From: a virus
DNA: 46,156 nucleotides
Virus record (IMG/VR): IMGVR_UViG_3300044970_000402
Location: 1 to 46,156 of that record
Strand: one strand, 5' to 3'
Under the pieces are notes generated by a model that saw only the letters and a list, made by a program, of their open reading frames with translations, had not been told where the DNA came from and made no database searches. Of the stretch, positions 20,334-30,236 are shown in pieces. Positions within the stretch are counted from its first letter, which is position 1. Every line of letters starts with the position of its first letter. The position numbers were made by a program, and so were the translations under genes.

Positions 20334-23159
20334 ATGAACAAAGAGTTCTTCCAGAAAATTATTCCTTCACAGGGATATGTTTGCGTAGCCAGTCTAAAGG
20401 GCCAAGTCATCAATCGGTTCACGGACTCGGCAGACAAAGCGATGAATCTGATCCAGTCTTTCATGGATCAGGACACAGATGTTCACTTCTCCCCCGGTAC
20501 GTTCGAGGGGATGCGTCGCAAGAAGGAGGACTGCACCTGGGTCAAATCGTTCTTTTTGGACCTTGACGTTGAGCACGGCAACTGCTACCCAAGCAGGGAC
20601 GCAGCGCTTTCCGACCTGGAGCGCTTCAGGCAGTCGATAGGCTGGCCCGAGCCTGTCCTCGTCGATTCTGGGGGCGGGATACACGCCTACTGGATCTTCA
20701 ACGACGAGATCCCAGCGGACGAGTGGGTGGTCCATGCCACCAAGTTCAAGGCGCTGCTCCTCGCGCACAACATGATCATCGATGAGGACGTGCCCGCCAT
20801 GCCCTCGCACATGATGCGCGTGCCGGGGTCAGTAAATTACCGCTACGACCCACCACGTACGTCAACCTTCCTCACAGACATATATACGTATGACTTCGAT
20901 CTGTTGGCGCCAGCGTTGGACAGCGCCCCACAACAGTTCGATCTTGCCCGTGTCGAGAAGGGGCTGGACCCTGACACGCAAGCCATATACGACAAGAGGC
21001 GGGGCAACTTCGAGTACGACTTCGGGAAGATCGCAGAAGCAAGTCTGGAGGGTAGTGGGTGTGAACAAATCAAATGGATCATCGAGAACGCGGCTTCTTG
21101 TCCGGAGCCACTCTGGTACGCTGGACTTTCTGTTGCCGTACGTTGCAGAGACGGATCCGACGCCATCCACAAACTCTCTGAAGACCACCCCAACTACACC
21201 AGAGAAGAGACAGAACAGAAAGCTGCACAGTCCCTACGAGAAGCAACCTGGGCACACGGATGTGATGCCTTCCGCAAGGAGAACTCCGAGCGCTGTGCCG
21301 GGTGTTCCTACGCAGGGCGCATCGCAGGACCCATCGAGATCGGACGCATCGTCAAGGTCGATGCCGCAGCCGAGCAAAGAGAAGATGCGAAGGAGCCAGT
21401 ACGGGATACGAAGAATCCCGAAAAGGTTCTCGTGTTCCCCGACTTTCTGCACCCCTACCAACGTGGGATCAACGGAGGCATCTACTACGTCCCGCCACCC
21501 CGGCGAGACAAGAAGGGAAAAGTGATTCAGGATGACCCTGAACTGCTGACGCCTAACGACGTGTACCCTATAAAACGGGTGTACAGCCCTCATGACGGGG
21601 AGTGTCTGGTGATGAAGCTGTTTCTTCCACTGGACAAGGCGAGAGAGTTCCTGTTGCCGTTGAAGGACGTGGCGGCACTGGACCGGCTGAGGAGCGTTCT
21701 AGCCAGCAATGGAGTCGTATTTGACCTCCCCAACGCTCCACGTCTAGCAAACTACCTGATGCGGTGGTCTGCCTATCTCATCGAGACACAGAAAGCAGAG
21801 ATCATGCGTATCCAGCAAGGATGGACTGAGGACTGCGCGAGCTTCGTGATCGGCACAACAGAGATCACACCGAACGCTGAGCTGTACTGCCCGCCGTCTC
21901 CCATGGCGAAGAACGTGGTCAACAACTTGTTCCAGTTCGGCAGTTACGAGAAGTGGAAGCGGGCGGCACAGATGTTCAACGACCCGGGCTACGAACTGCA
22001 TGCGTTCACCATGCTGTGTGGATTTGCTTCACCATTGATGGAACTGACCAATGTCAACGGCGTGACGCTGTCCCTGTATGGCAATGACCCGGGCTCAGGC
22101 AAGACTGGTGCGCTGAACGGCGCAGTGAGTGTCTGGGGCAAGCCCCAGACTCTGGCGATCTTCGACTCTACCCCTAACGCGCTGATCAGCCGGATGATCA
22201 CGTCGAAGAACATCCCGTTCGCATTGGACGAGCAGGGCAACCTGGAGCCCAAGACTGTCTCAAGCCTGATCTACAACATCAGCTCTGGCATGCCGAAGCT
22301 GCGGATGATGTCCTCAGCAAACCAGGAGCGCGAGCTGGCGTTCATGACGAAGCTCATCGCCATCATCACGACGAACTACTCTCTGCGGACTCTGCTGTAC
22401 GAACACCGGGCCAACGCCACTGCAGAGAACGTCCGTATCTTGGAGCCCGTCTTCGTGCGTCCGACGACGCCCGGGTACGAGTTGACGCAGGAGCGCGGCC
22501 TGGAGATGTTCGAGCCGTTCAAGACCAACTTCGGCCATGCAGGCCCGGACTACATCCGATGCCTGTACGAGATCGGCCTCGACGAAGTCAGGCGCCGGGT
22601 CACCGAGGAGTACCTCAAGGTAGCCAACAAGTACTCCAGAAGTTCTGAGTACCGCTTTCTGTCGAACCTGATCTCTGTCACGCGTGTGGCAGGGCAGATC
22701 TGCAACGCGCGTCAAATCCTCGATTTCGATCTGGAACGGATCTTCAGGGTTGTGGGCAGCGAGTTCGACGGTGTCATCGCAGGCAAGAAGAACGAGGACG
22801 ACACTGGCCACCTGGACATAATCGGTGACTTCATCAATGACAACATCCAGAACTGCCTTGTTGTGCGCGATGGCAGGGTAACGACAGAACCTCGGCACGC
22901 GCTGCACATCCGTGCAGAAGTGGACAACGGCTACATCTACATCTCCACCTCAGCGATGAAGAACTACCTGAAGGAGATGCGCGTCGATATCCGGAACTTT
23001 GAGGCCAAGCTCAAGGCCAGCGGAGTCATGCGGGCCAAGGTCAAGAAGCAGATGGCGACGGGATGGAAGGACGCGTTCGGCTCGACCAACGTCAACGCCT
23101 ACGAACTGAAACTCAGCATCACCCACCTGTTCGATGGACAACAAGCAAGCACCACCTGA
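20334..23159 (+). CDS. Primase-helicase (AEP-like N-terminus, DUF927-like helicase), 941 aa
   Basis: N-terminal primase-polymerase-like part: FFLDLDVEHG with D76 and D78, and SGGGIHAYW with H117, the metal and nucleotide residues of archaeo-eukaryotic-type primases used by phages and plasmids. A Cys cluster (CDAF...CAGCSYAG, about 311-326) is probably a zinc site. The C-terminal half is a DUF927-like ATPase with Walker A GNDPGSGKT at 583-591 (K590). A fused primase-helicase would start and unwind the phage replication fork. ATG 20334 has no clear ribosome site, the upstream bases being the terminator T-run. Overlaps the next gene by 26 bases. Confidence 0.85.
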   Translation: MNKEFFQKIIPSQGYVCVASLKGQVINRFTDSADKAMNLIQSFMDQDTDVHFSPGTFEGMRRKKEDCTWVKSFFLDLDVEHGNCYPSRDAALSDLERFRQSIGWPEPVLVDSGGGIHAYWIFNDEIPADEWVVHATKFKALLLAHNMIIDEDVPAMPSHMMRVPGSVNYRYDPPRTSTFLTDIYTYDFDLLAPALDSAPQQFDLARVEKGLDPDTQAIYDKRRGNFEYDFGKIAEASLEGSGCEQIKWIIENAASCPEPLWYAGLSVAVRCRDGSDAIHKLSEDHPNYTREETEQKAAQSLREATWAHGCDAFRKENSERCAGCSYAGRIAGPIEIGRIVKVDAAAEQREDAKEPVRDTKNPEKVLVFPDFLHPYQRGINGGIYYVPPPRRDKKGKVIQDDPELLTPNDVYPIKRVYSPHDGECLVMKLFLPLDKAREFLLPLKDVAALDRLRSVLASNGVVFDLPNAPRLANYLMRWSAYLIETQKAEIMRIQQGWTEDCASFVIGTTEITPNAELYCPPSPMAKNVVNNLFQFGSYEKWKRAAQMFNDPGYELHAFTMLCGFASPLMELTNVNGVTLSLYGNDPGSGKTGALNGAVSVWGKPQTLAIFDSTPNALISRMITSKNIPFALDEQGNLEPKTVSSLIYNISSGMPKLRMMSSANQERELAFMTKLIAIITTNYSLRTLLYEHRANATAENVRILEPVFVRPTTPGYELTQERGLEMFEPFKTNFGHAGPDYIRCLYEIGLDEVRRRVTEEYLKVANKYSRSSEYRFLSNLISVTRVAGQICNARQILDFDLERIFRVVGSEFDGVIAGKKNEDDTGHLDIIGDFINDNIQNCLVVRDGRVTTEPRHALHIRAEVDNGYIYISTSAMKNYLKEMRVDIRNFEAKLKASGVMRAKVKKQMATGWKDAFGSTNVNAYELKLSITHLFDGQQASTT

Positions 23160-23358
23160 GAACCTGCTCGATGAACCAGAGTGGTTCTTCCCCTACTCTG
23201 GCATGGGCATCGGTGATAGCTTCTTCGTACCAACGATGAAGCCCGCCTACCTCACCTATATCATCGACACCACTGCCAAGCGGTTCGGGATACGGGTGAG
23301 GTGCTTCACCACCTCCAACAAGGGAGTGCTGGGGGTACGAGCATGGCGCGTCAAGTGA
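23134..23358 (+). CDS. Hypothetical phage protein, 74 aa
   Basis: Overlaps the primase end. GMGIGDSFFVPT, then a helix (PAYLTYIIDTTAKRFGIRVR) and FTTSNKGVLGVRAWRVK: this layout recurs in short unannotated phage proteins. Small alpha/beta fold with a basic C-terminus. Last gene of the rightward arm; its TGA forms half of the TGATCA at which the leftward arm ends. Confidence 0.7.
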   Translation: MDNKQAPPENLLDEPEWFFPYSGMGIGDSFFVPTMKPAYLTYIIDTTAKRFGIRVRCFTTSNKGVLGVRAWRVK

Positions 23359-26300
23359 TCACGGGACGGACTGACCTGCAATCGTCTCGAACCCGTACAT
23401 GATCTGGCGCTTCACGGCATTCTGCATGTTGACCGCCTGCTCGACCTTGGCCTGACGTTCAGCAGTGGACATCTTGGTGTCGGCACGCAGCATGTTGGCG
23501 TACTGACGGAGGTCCCGCAGCGTGCCGTTGACCTGCTTGTTGTAGTACTGCACAAGCGCATACTCCTCCGGGTACTGCCGCAGGTAGCGCGAGAACCCTT
23601 CGGGGTTCGTCGTCTTCAGCGAGTTGATGCGCTTCTCGATGTTCTCGATGTACTTCTCAGCTTTGCTGAACTCCCGTGCATCGACGTTGGACTTCTTGCC
23701 GACGAAGCTGCTCAGGATCAGCGCGTCACCCTTCGGGTCAAACTCTTTGTCGCCCGTCAAGGTCAACGAGAGGTTGTACCCAGAAGTGAACACCCGGAAC
23801 ACCCCGTCCAGGTAGCTGTTGGCAAAGAAATACAACGTGTTCGGGCTCCAGTCCACAGCGCCGTCTGTCTTCTTGGACAGATTGCGAGTGATGTCCTTGT
23901 ACAGCTCGGGGATGTTGTCGCCACCTGTGTAAGCGTCGCCGTACCGAGACTGCCGGTTGTTGTAGATCTCACGGCCCAACCCGTCCAGGTTCATCACGTA
24001 CTCGACGAACGGACGCGCCACGCTGGGCAGCAGCGAGTCGATGGCGAACGCGAAGAAGTTGTCTGTTGGGCTGATGCGCGAGATCGGCAGAGGCAGGAAG
24101 GAGTCCAGGCCGATGGTGGCGATGTTCGACAGCGCATCGCCTGCCGACACCCGAGACCCTGAGGCCAGCGCAGCGATCTGCGCCCCGGCTGCTGCGAACG
24201 CGCCCGGACCAAAGCCCCACGGGATCTGCACCGGGTTCTCGAACCCGGGCACGAAGATCCGAGCGTAGCGTGTCCACCGAGCCATGTCGTCGGTCAGCAG
24301 GCGGTTACGCCCTTCATCGTCATCGCCCGACAGCATCATGGCAATCATGAACATGCCGAACCCGGCGCCCGCCAGACCGGCTGACATGATCTGGCCGTTC
24401 CTGCGCTGCTCCCGCAGGCTCTTGACAATCGACGCAACCTCGGAGTCCGTGTACTTGCGGTTGCCTTTGTTGTCCTTCTGCGCCTCCAGCTCCTGCGCGA
24501 TTTTCTCGTCGTCGAACTTGATCTTGAACGCGGGGGCCAGGGCGTCGATGGCCCGCACAGCGCCGGTTGCCGCAGGACGGAAGAACATGAACAGAGCGCC
24601 CATCTCCTTGCCGTAGCGCCCAACCTGCTCAAAGTTGGCAAGGTTCTTCGTCGCCTCTACAGAGTGGACTGCAGCCGACTCCGGGTCCTCGCCACGCGCT
24701 ACGTATTCGTCCCGCATCGTACGGAACGCGCTCAGTCGAGACGCCAGCTCAAACACGTCGTTGTAGATGTCGAAGAACTTATCGACCTGATCCTTCTTCT
24801 GCATGATCTTGGATCGACCGATGTCCTTCATCAACGTGTCGAGCGCACCCTTGGCAGCGATGCCTTGCAGATAGGACACCTTGCCGCCCTTCTGCACGTA
24901 GTCCAGCATGTCCCTGTAGTACTTCTGGCTAAAGTTCAGAGTGCTGTACGGAGCATTTCCACCAGCAAGTCGATTGATGTCGGCAAGCTTACCGTTCGTG
25001 TACAGGGTCACGAACCTCCATGAGCGATACAGGCCCCCGCTGGCAACCTCCGCAGCCATGGCCTTGAGTACCCGTCCAGCCACCCCTGGACCGAGTTCTG
25101 CCCCAAGAGTGAACGCGTTCGTGAACACGTTACGGATGAAGTCCATGGGCGCGAACGCGGGGTTGTACCGCGTGTGCATCTGCCCGATGCTGCTCGTGGT
25201 CAGGTTCGCAATATCGGTCAGCGGGTTCGACGTGCGGTACGAACGCCGGATAGCCTCGCGCTCCTGCTCGTTCTTCAACTCGACAATCGTGATGGAGCCA
25301 TCGTCCTCGTAGTGGAAGATCTTGTTCTCTCCACCAAGTTTTTTCAGATCAACGTTACCAAGGAAGAGATCTTCAAACTTGATCTTGTCCGGAAGAATCT
25401 TTCCGTCAAGAATGCCTTGCGACACAGCGTTCTTGATCGCAAGGGTCAGGTCTTTGCGGCCAGCACGCATCGAGGCTTGGTGAGCTTCTGCAATCACCTG
25501 AATAACCGCGTTCTCGGCTTCGGACAGACGGCCACCAAAAGCAACCTGCCCTTCCTGCAGGTCCCCACCCAACTTCCTGGTGTTGAACTCCAGATCCTCG
25601 TCGTAGACAGTCTTACCCGGCTTGCCCTTGTACGGTACGTAGCTCTCCCACCCGTAGAGGTTCTTGATGTTCTCGGTCGGTGTGGACCAGTAGTTGGCTT
25701 CCTTGTTGAGTTCGATGGTCTTGTTGGTGAGGTCATACATCAGGCCCAGGATGCCGTCCATCCGGTCCTTGTGCGTGTCGGTGTCGAACAGACGCAGCAG
25801 GCGTTCCACTTCATCCGGCGTACGCCCAGCCCAGACCGCGTACTGTGCATTAGCCCTATCGAAGACAGAGTTCTTCAGTCCGTCAGGAGTTGCTTTGGCC
25901 TTGGCAAGTTCAAGCTGGTCGAAGAATTTCTCGTCAGACGTGAACGCGTTCAACACTTGGCGCAGGTAGGCCGCGCGACTCTCTCGCTCCTTTGCCGTAG
26001 GGGCCAGATCAGGGTTGGCAACTTCCTTCAGGATGTACTCACGCCACGCCGCAGGGCTCATCTTGAGCGGAGCACCCTTGCTGTCGTTGAAGCCAGTTAC
26101 CTTGTACTTCTGAGACGTATCGAGCGGCACCTTCTTGATGAACTTGACTTCTCGCCGTTCTGACTCGTGGCGGGCCTTGCCAACGATGTCGATGCGCGAC
26201 AACGCCTCCGACACAGAGACACCCAACTCCTCGGCAAACGCAGCAATCTGCTCGTGAAGCCGCAACTCCAGAGGCTTGACGTGCGTGTTGTCCAGATCAA

Positions 26301-29300
26301 GCGCCATACCAATGGAGCGTGTGATCTGCCCCCAGACATCATTCAAGTCTTTGCCAGTACGCTTGAGACGCCCAGCACGTTCTTCTCGCTCGAAGATTGT
26401 CTTGACAACTCGGCGTTCGTTCTGCAGGTTCGTGACAACCTTCTCGAAGTTGAGGTTCCTCAGCTTCTTCGTGCGGCTGCGATCCTTCAGAGCGAACTTC
26501 TCTAGCGTCTCGCTCTCAAATTCTTCGTCAGTCAGTTGTGACGAGGGCTTGGACCGTGGGACCCTCTGCGTAGTAGGCTTGGTAGTCTTCGCCTTGGCAG
26601 GCAGCGGTTCGAGGTCGATGCCAGCCTCCGGCACCGCCATGATCTTCTCAAATGCGTTGAAGACCTCGGCCAGCGCATCGGTCTGGTCGGGCTTCAGAAC
26701 ACCTTTCTTGTCGAAGAGACTGCTGACCGAGGGGAAGAGCCTCGCCACCGCCTTCATGAAGCTCGTCCACAAAGACTTCTCTATCGGGAGTTCGATGTAC
26801 TCCAGTCGCTTGGTGTTGACATCAGAGAGGGCACTCTGAAACGCCCTGTCAGTCATAGCGTACGAGACGAACTCGTACAGATCCTTGAATGCGTTCTCGT
26901 ACTTATCACCAAGAGACTTCTTGGCAAGCTTCATCACATCATTGAGCTGATACGCTGCATCGTATTCTTCGTCCGTTAATAATTTATCATTCGTGAGGTA
27001 TTTGTTGATCGCCTTGACGGTGACGGCGTGAACACCTTCATGCAACAGGTACGTGCCCGTCATCCCGGCGGGGGTGACTTTGATCAGATCTTGTCTTGGG
27101 TCGTACTGTGCAAGGGCGTTCTTCGGCAAGGAATCGACGACGACGATCTTGGTCTTCAGTCCTTGCCCGAGCTTCAGGATACGTTGCGCGACATGACGCA
27201 GAACAGGGTTCGTGCTCTGCGCCATGATGACGTTCAAAACGCGCTTGTAGTCCCCGCTCTCAGCAGCCTTGGTCAGTTCGCCGCGCTGTTTCTCTTCGGC
27301 TTCCTTGCGCTGTTTTTCTCGGGCCTCCCGGCGTTGCGCTTCTTGTTCTACTCTACGCAGCGCTGCCTCTTCTTCCCTGCGTTGTCGATCTGTGATCTCA
27401 AGCTGCGCCTTGGTGTAGCTAGAAGGACCAGCTTGCTGTTTCTTTGCCGCCCTCTTCTCAGCAGACTTGATGGCGGTTGCTACAGACTTGAAGGCAAGAT
27501 CCTGCTGCACCGCAGCCGTACGCGCCGCCTTGTCCCCAGGAGCATACTTCTGCAACATGTCTATGAACAGGTTGCGCAGCGCTTCGGACAAGTTGTTCCA
27601 CGTAGGCAGTTTGACTTGTTCGAGTTTCTCGTACTGTCTCCGGTTCAGCTCATAGATGCGAGCCTCAGGAGCAGCCAAAGTCTGGGTACGGTTCGTGCCC
27701 TGCGCTTCTGAGACACGGTCCAGATACGTCCGCAACTGCCGTCGTGCAATTGCGCGTTGCTCCGGTGTGTTCTCCGTCATGCTTGCAAGGTAGACGTCCT
27801 TGCCATCACGCCTCAGTTCTTCCCACTTCGGAATTTCAGCGCGTTTGAACCGGAGATTTTCCAACGCAGCGTAGATGTCCTTAGCGACTTTTTGGGTGGC
27901 AGCTTCTCTTTCCTCAGCGGGAGAAGAGTTATCAATCTCGTCAGGAAGTACAAAGTCTCCAGGATCAAGACCGTTGGCACGAAGCGTCTGTTCAAGTCTG
28001 CGTGAGCCCAACGGCTGACTGTCAGGCAGTTTTCCTTCTTCGGTAGCAGCAGATAGGGCGGCAGTGTTCTCGTCCTCAAAACTGGACAGTAACCGTTCCT
28101 TGTCGTACCACTGTCCGATCACGCCTTCCTGTTCGTTGATCTCGTTCTTGATCTTCTTGAACCAAGCCTTTTCTTCCGGTGTCTTTCCTTCCGGCTTTTT
28201 GTCCGCAGCAGCTTTGGCTTCTGCAGACGGCTCAGGGAATTGCTGGGAAAATTTCAAAATTTTCTCGATTGCCTTAACAGCAATCCTTACTCTCTCCTGG
28301 TAGTTTTCAAATTCCTCGTCAGCGCGCTGGACAACACCATACTTTTTTCCAATCGCTTGAATCTTGGTCCGCTTCGCAAGCTGTTCTTCGGAAAGAGCTG
28401 CTGGACCAACAGCAAAATGCACGTCATCGTCATCACTGCGACTACCAATAAGAGCATCGAGTTCTTCTGCGTCTTCGATAGCCGTCGAACGGGTAGGCTT
28501 GGTAGCCTTGGTGGGCTTTGTAGTTTCTGCAGCAGGAGTCTCAGCAACAGTAGTCTTGACGGCGGCGGTCTCAACCGGAGGCTTTGCAGTTACAACAGGC
28601 TCAGCCGTTTTGCGCAGTGGGCTAGACGCAGGAAGCGTGTTGACATCGAAATCCCCAAGCTCATCAAGCGCGTTTGCTGCGGCCAAAGAAGAACGTTCTT
28701 CTTCCTCGTCTTCAGTCAGCTCCCGAGTTTCTCTGGCTTTGTCGAGTTCATTGAGGCGGAGTTCTCGTGGATCAGCAGCCGTCTCAGCAGTGGGAGTCTT
28801 GACAGCGGGCGTTTCGGCAGTGGGAGTCTTGACAGCGGGCGTTTCGGCAGGAGGAGTACCAAGCGCTTTCGCCAGCTCGCTCTTCTTGGACTCGATCAGC
28901 TTCTCCGTATCGACGAACTTCTTCTGCCGATTGGCAATCTTGGTCTTGTTGTCGCCAGCAGCGATGTTCTTTTCGAGTTCGATCTTCCGCGCGGCGTTCT
29001 CCGTCTCAAGGGCGGCGATCTCTTTCTTCAGGCGCTCGGTCAGTGCAGCGGGCTGTTCTCCTTCTCCTGCAGGAGGTTTTGCAGAAGGCGTTCCAGCAGC
29101 ATCCACTCCAGGGGGTTTAGCTGCTGCAGCTCCGGAGGTATCTGGACCTTCAGGGGTGATTGCAGAAATGTCAACGCCCGCTCCAGTTGGAGGAGGCTGA
29201 GTTCTTGTACCACTTGGTGCTCCTTGTGTGGCTGTTGGGCGCGGCGGCACGGGAGGCGCGACAGGGCGCGGACCAGCTCCCCCGCCCGTCACGGCGCCTA

Positions 29301-30234
29301 GGCCAAGACCGGCCAACCCTTCAAGCGTGCCTGCGCCCACAGCGCCCCGGTACGTCGGGGTATCAAACCCTTCGCGCTGCAGCGCGATGTTCTGTGCAAC
29401 TTGCTCCTGGAAGGCTTGCCCGAATTCAGGCAGAGCTTCGGTCACACCCGCCTCAGCACGACGCCGGATAGCGCCCTTGGCAGCTTTCTCAGAAATCGAC
29501 TCGGCGGCTTCCTTGGTCGCCGCGTTCTTCTGGATCGTTCGCGCGAGTAGTGCTGCAGCGCCCTTCTCCAACGGACCTGCAGCGGCAGCACCGCCCAGCA
29601 CTACGCCGAGTAGGATCTGATCCAGGTTCTTACCGTTGGTACGTTGCGCAATTTCCGCGCGACGCTCGGCTTCCTCAGGAGCAGCCCCAGCTTCGATAAG
29701 TGCGTCCTTGGTGGCTTCGTAGATGGACCCCTTCACGGTGCCCGCACCCATGACGCCGCCAGTCAGAACTGACGCACCAGTAGCAACCAGCGCCCCCGCA
29801 CCGAGGATCTTGACCCCCAGAGCAGCAAGAATCGACGGGACTGCAGTGCCGAACGCACTGGTCAGCATGTCAACAGGCGCAACAGAAAACGCCTGGAATG
29901 CCGCCTTGACTTGGTCCGTCGCCCCAGCGTCCTCAGCCTTCTTCATGATCCTGGCGATCTCTGCCTGATCATTCTTGGCCTGTGCGGACATCAGGTCAGC
30001 GACGTACTCCTCAGCACCCCGAAGCGCTTTGGACGTGTCAGACCCAGCACCGAACGCGTCCGCAATCATGCGGACACCTGAGACAGCGCCCTTGACGAAC
30101 CCTACAGGGACGTCAGCAACCTGACGGAATACGCTCTGCCGTTCAGGCGTAGGGAATTGATCAACCAGTCGGAACCCGGGAGGGACATTGACCGGCTCTG
30201 ATCCGACAAGAGTGAATCCAGGTGGAAGTGCCAT
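23359..30234 (-). CDS. Giant polyvalent virion/ejection protein, 2291 aa
   Basis: Largest gene. N-terminus: hydrophobic Gly/Ala-rich segments (about 115-170, 210-230), then Pro/Thr/Ala-rich linkers with exact repeats (about 470-490) and charged coiled coils (about 400-460, 870-1010). At 1065-1069 HEGVH forms an HExxH in YLLHEGVHAV, typical of a metallopeptidase-like domain in large polyvalent phage proteins. A helical C-terminal half follows, with a hydrophobic helix near 1950-1970. Such giant proteins at the end of the structural operon are usually packaged in the head and ejected with the DNA, comparable in role to T7 gp14-16; this is inference. No lysozyme motif is seen. No clear ribosome site precedes the ATG (A-rich leader). 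Confidence 0.85.
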   Translation of the reverse strand: MALPPGFTLVGSEPVNVPPGFRLVDQFPTPERQSVFRQVADVPVGFVKGAVSGVRMIADAFGAGSDTSKALRGAEEYVADLMSAQAKNDQAEIARIMKKAEDAGATDQVKAAFQAFSVAPVDMLTSAFGTAVPSILAALGVKILGAGALVATGASVLTGGVMGAGTVKGSIYEATKDALIEAGAAPEEAERRAEIAQRTNGKNLDQILLGVVLGGAAAAGPLEKGAAALLARTIQKNAATKEAAESISEKAAKGAIRRRAEAGVTEALPEFGQAFQEQVAQNIALQREGFDTPTYRGAVGAGTLEGLAGLGLGAVTGGGAGPRPVAPPVPPRPTATQGAPSGTRTQPPPTGAGVDISAITPEGPDTSGAAAAKPPGVDAAGTPSAKPPAGEGEQPAALTERLKKEIAALETENAARKIELEKNIAAGDNKTKIANRQKKFVDTEKLIESKKSELAKALGTPPAETPAVKTPTAETPAVKTPTAETAADPRELRLNELDKARETRELTEDEEEERSSLAAANALDELGDFDVNTLPASSPLRKTAEPVVTAKPPVETAAVKTTVAETPAAETTKPTKATKPTRSTAIEDAEELDALIGSRSDDDDVHFAVGPAALSEEQLAKRTKIQAIGKKYGVVQRADEEFENYQERVRIAVKAIEKILKFSQQFPEPSAEAKAAADKKPEGKTPEEKAWFKKIKNEINEQEGVIGQWYDKERLLSSFEDENTAALSAATEEGKLPDSQPLGSRRLEQTLRANGLDPGDFVLPDEIDNSSPAEEREAATQKVAKDIYAALENLRFKRAEIPKWEELRRDGKDVYLASMTENTPEQRAIARRQLRTYLDRVSEAQGTNRTQTLAAPEARIYELNRRQYEKLEQVKLPTWNNLSEALRNLFIDMLQKYAPGDKAARTAAVQQDLAFKSVATAIKSAEKRAAKKQQAGPSSYTKAQLEITDRQRREEEAALRRVEQEAQRREAREKQRKEAEEKQRGELTKAAESGDYKRVLNVIMAQSTNPVLRHVAQRILKLGQGLKTKIVVVDSLPKNALAQYDPRQDLIKVTPAGMTGTYLLHEGVHAVTVKAINKYLTNDKLLTDEEYDAAYQLNDVMKLAKKSLGDKYENAFKDLYEFVSYAMTDRAFQSALSDVNTKRLEYIELPIEKSLWTSFMKAVARLFPSVSSLFDKKGVLKPDQTDALAEVFNAFEKIMAVPEAGIDLEPLPAKAKTTKPTTQRVPRSKPSSQLTDEEFESETLEKFALKDRSRTKKLRNLNFEKVVTNLQNERRVVKTIFEREERAGRLKRTGKDLNDVWGQITRSIGMALDLDNTHVKPLELRLHEQIAAFAEELGVSVSEALSRIDIVGKARHESERREVKFIKKVPLDTSQKYKVTGFNDSKGAPLKMSPAAWREYILKEVANPDLAPTAKERESRAAYLRQVLNAFTSDEKFFDQLELAKAKATPDGLKNSVFDRANAQYAVWAGRTPDEVERLLRLFDTDTHKDRMDGILGLMYDLTNKTIELNKEANYWSTPTENIKNLYGWESYVPYKGKPGKTVYDEDLEFNTRKLGGDLQEGQVAFGGRLSEAENAVIQVIAEAHQASMRAGRKDLTLAIKNAVSQGILDGKILPDKIKFEDLFLGNVDLKKLGGENKIFHYEDDGSITIVELKNEQEREAIRRSYRTSNPLTDIANLTTSSIGQMHTRYNPAFAPMDFIRNVFTNAFTLGAELGPGVAGRVLKAMAAEVASGGLYRSWRFVTLYTNGKLADINRLAGGNAPYSTLNFSQKYYRDMLDYVQKGGKVSYLQGIAAKGALDTLMKDIGRSKIMQKKDQVDKFFDIYNDVFELASRLSAFRTMRDEYVARGEDPESAAVHSVEATKNLANFEQVGRYGKEMGALFMFFRPAATGAVRAIDALAPAFKIKFDDEKIAQELEAQKDNKGNRKYTDSEVASIVKSLREQRRNGQIMSAGLAGAGFGMFMIAMMLSGDDDEGRNRLLTDDMARWTRYARIFVPGFENPVQIPWGFGPGAFAAAGAQIAALASGSRVSAGDALSNIATIGLDSFLPLPISRISPTDNFFAFAIDSLLPSVARPFVEYVMNLDGLGREIYNNRQSRYGDAYTGGDNIPELYKDITRNLSKKTDGAVDWSPNTLYFFANSYLDGVFRVFTSGYNLSLTLTGDKEFDPKGDALILSSFVGKKSNVDAREFSKAEKYIENIEKRINSLKTTNPEGFSRYLRQYPEEYALVQYYNKQVNGTLRDLRQYANMLRADTKMSTAERQAKVEQAVNMQNAVKRQIMYGFETIAGQSVP
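28787..28846. repeat. Two perfect 30-bp tandem repeats inside the giant gene
   Basis: 28787-28816 and 28817-28846 are identical. On the minus strand they encode two copies of a 10-residue Pro/Thr/Val unit (AETPAVKTPT). Perfect identity suggests recent slippage in a flexible linker. Confidence 0.95.
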
Positions 30235-30236
30235 GA

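Noticed and set aside
25174-26163. 329-codon open frame on the plus strand
   Set aside because: Shadow of the giant leftward gene; composition unlike a folded protein.
28787-28846. Tandem repeat as a CRISPR-like array
   Set aside because: Only two adjoining copies, no spacers, and in frame within a coding linker.
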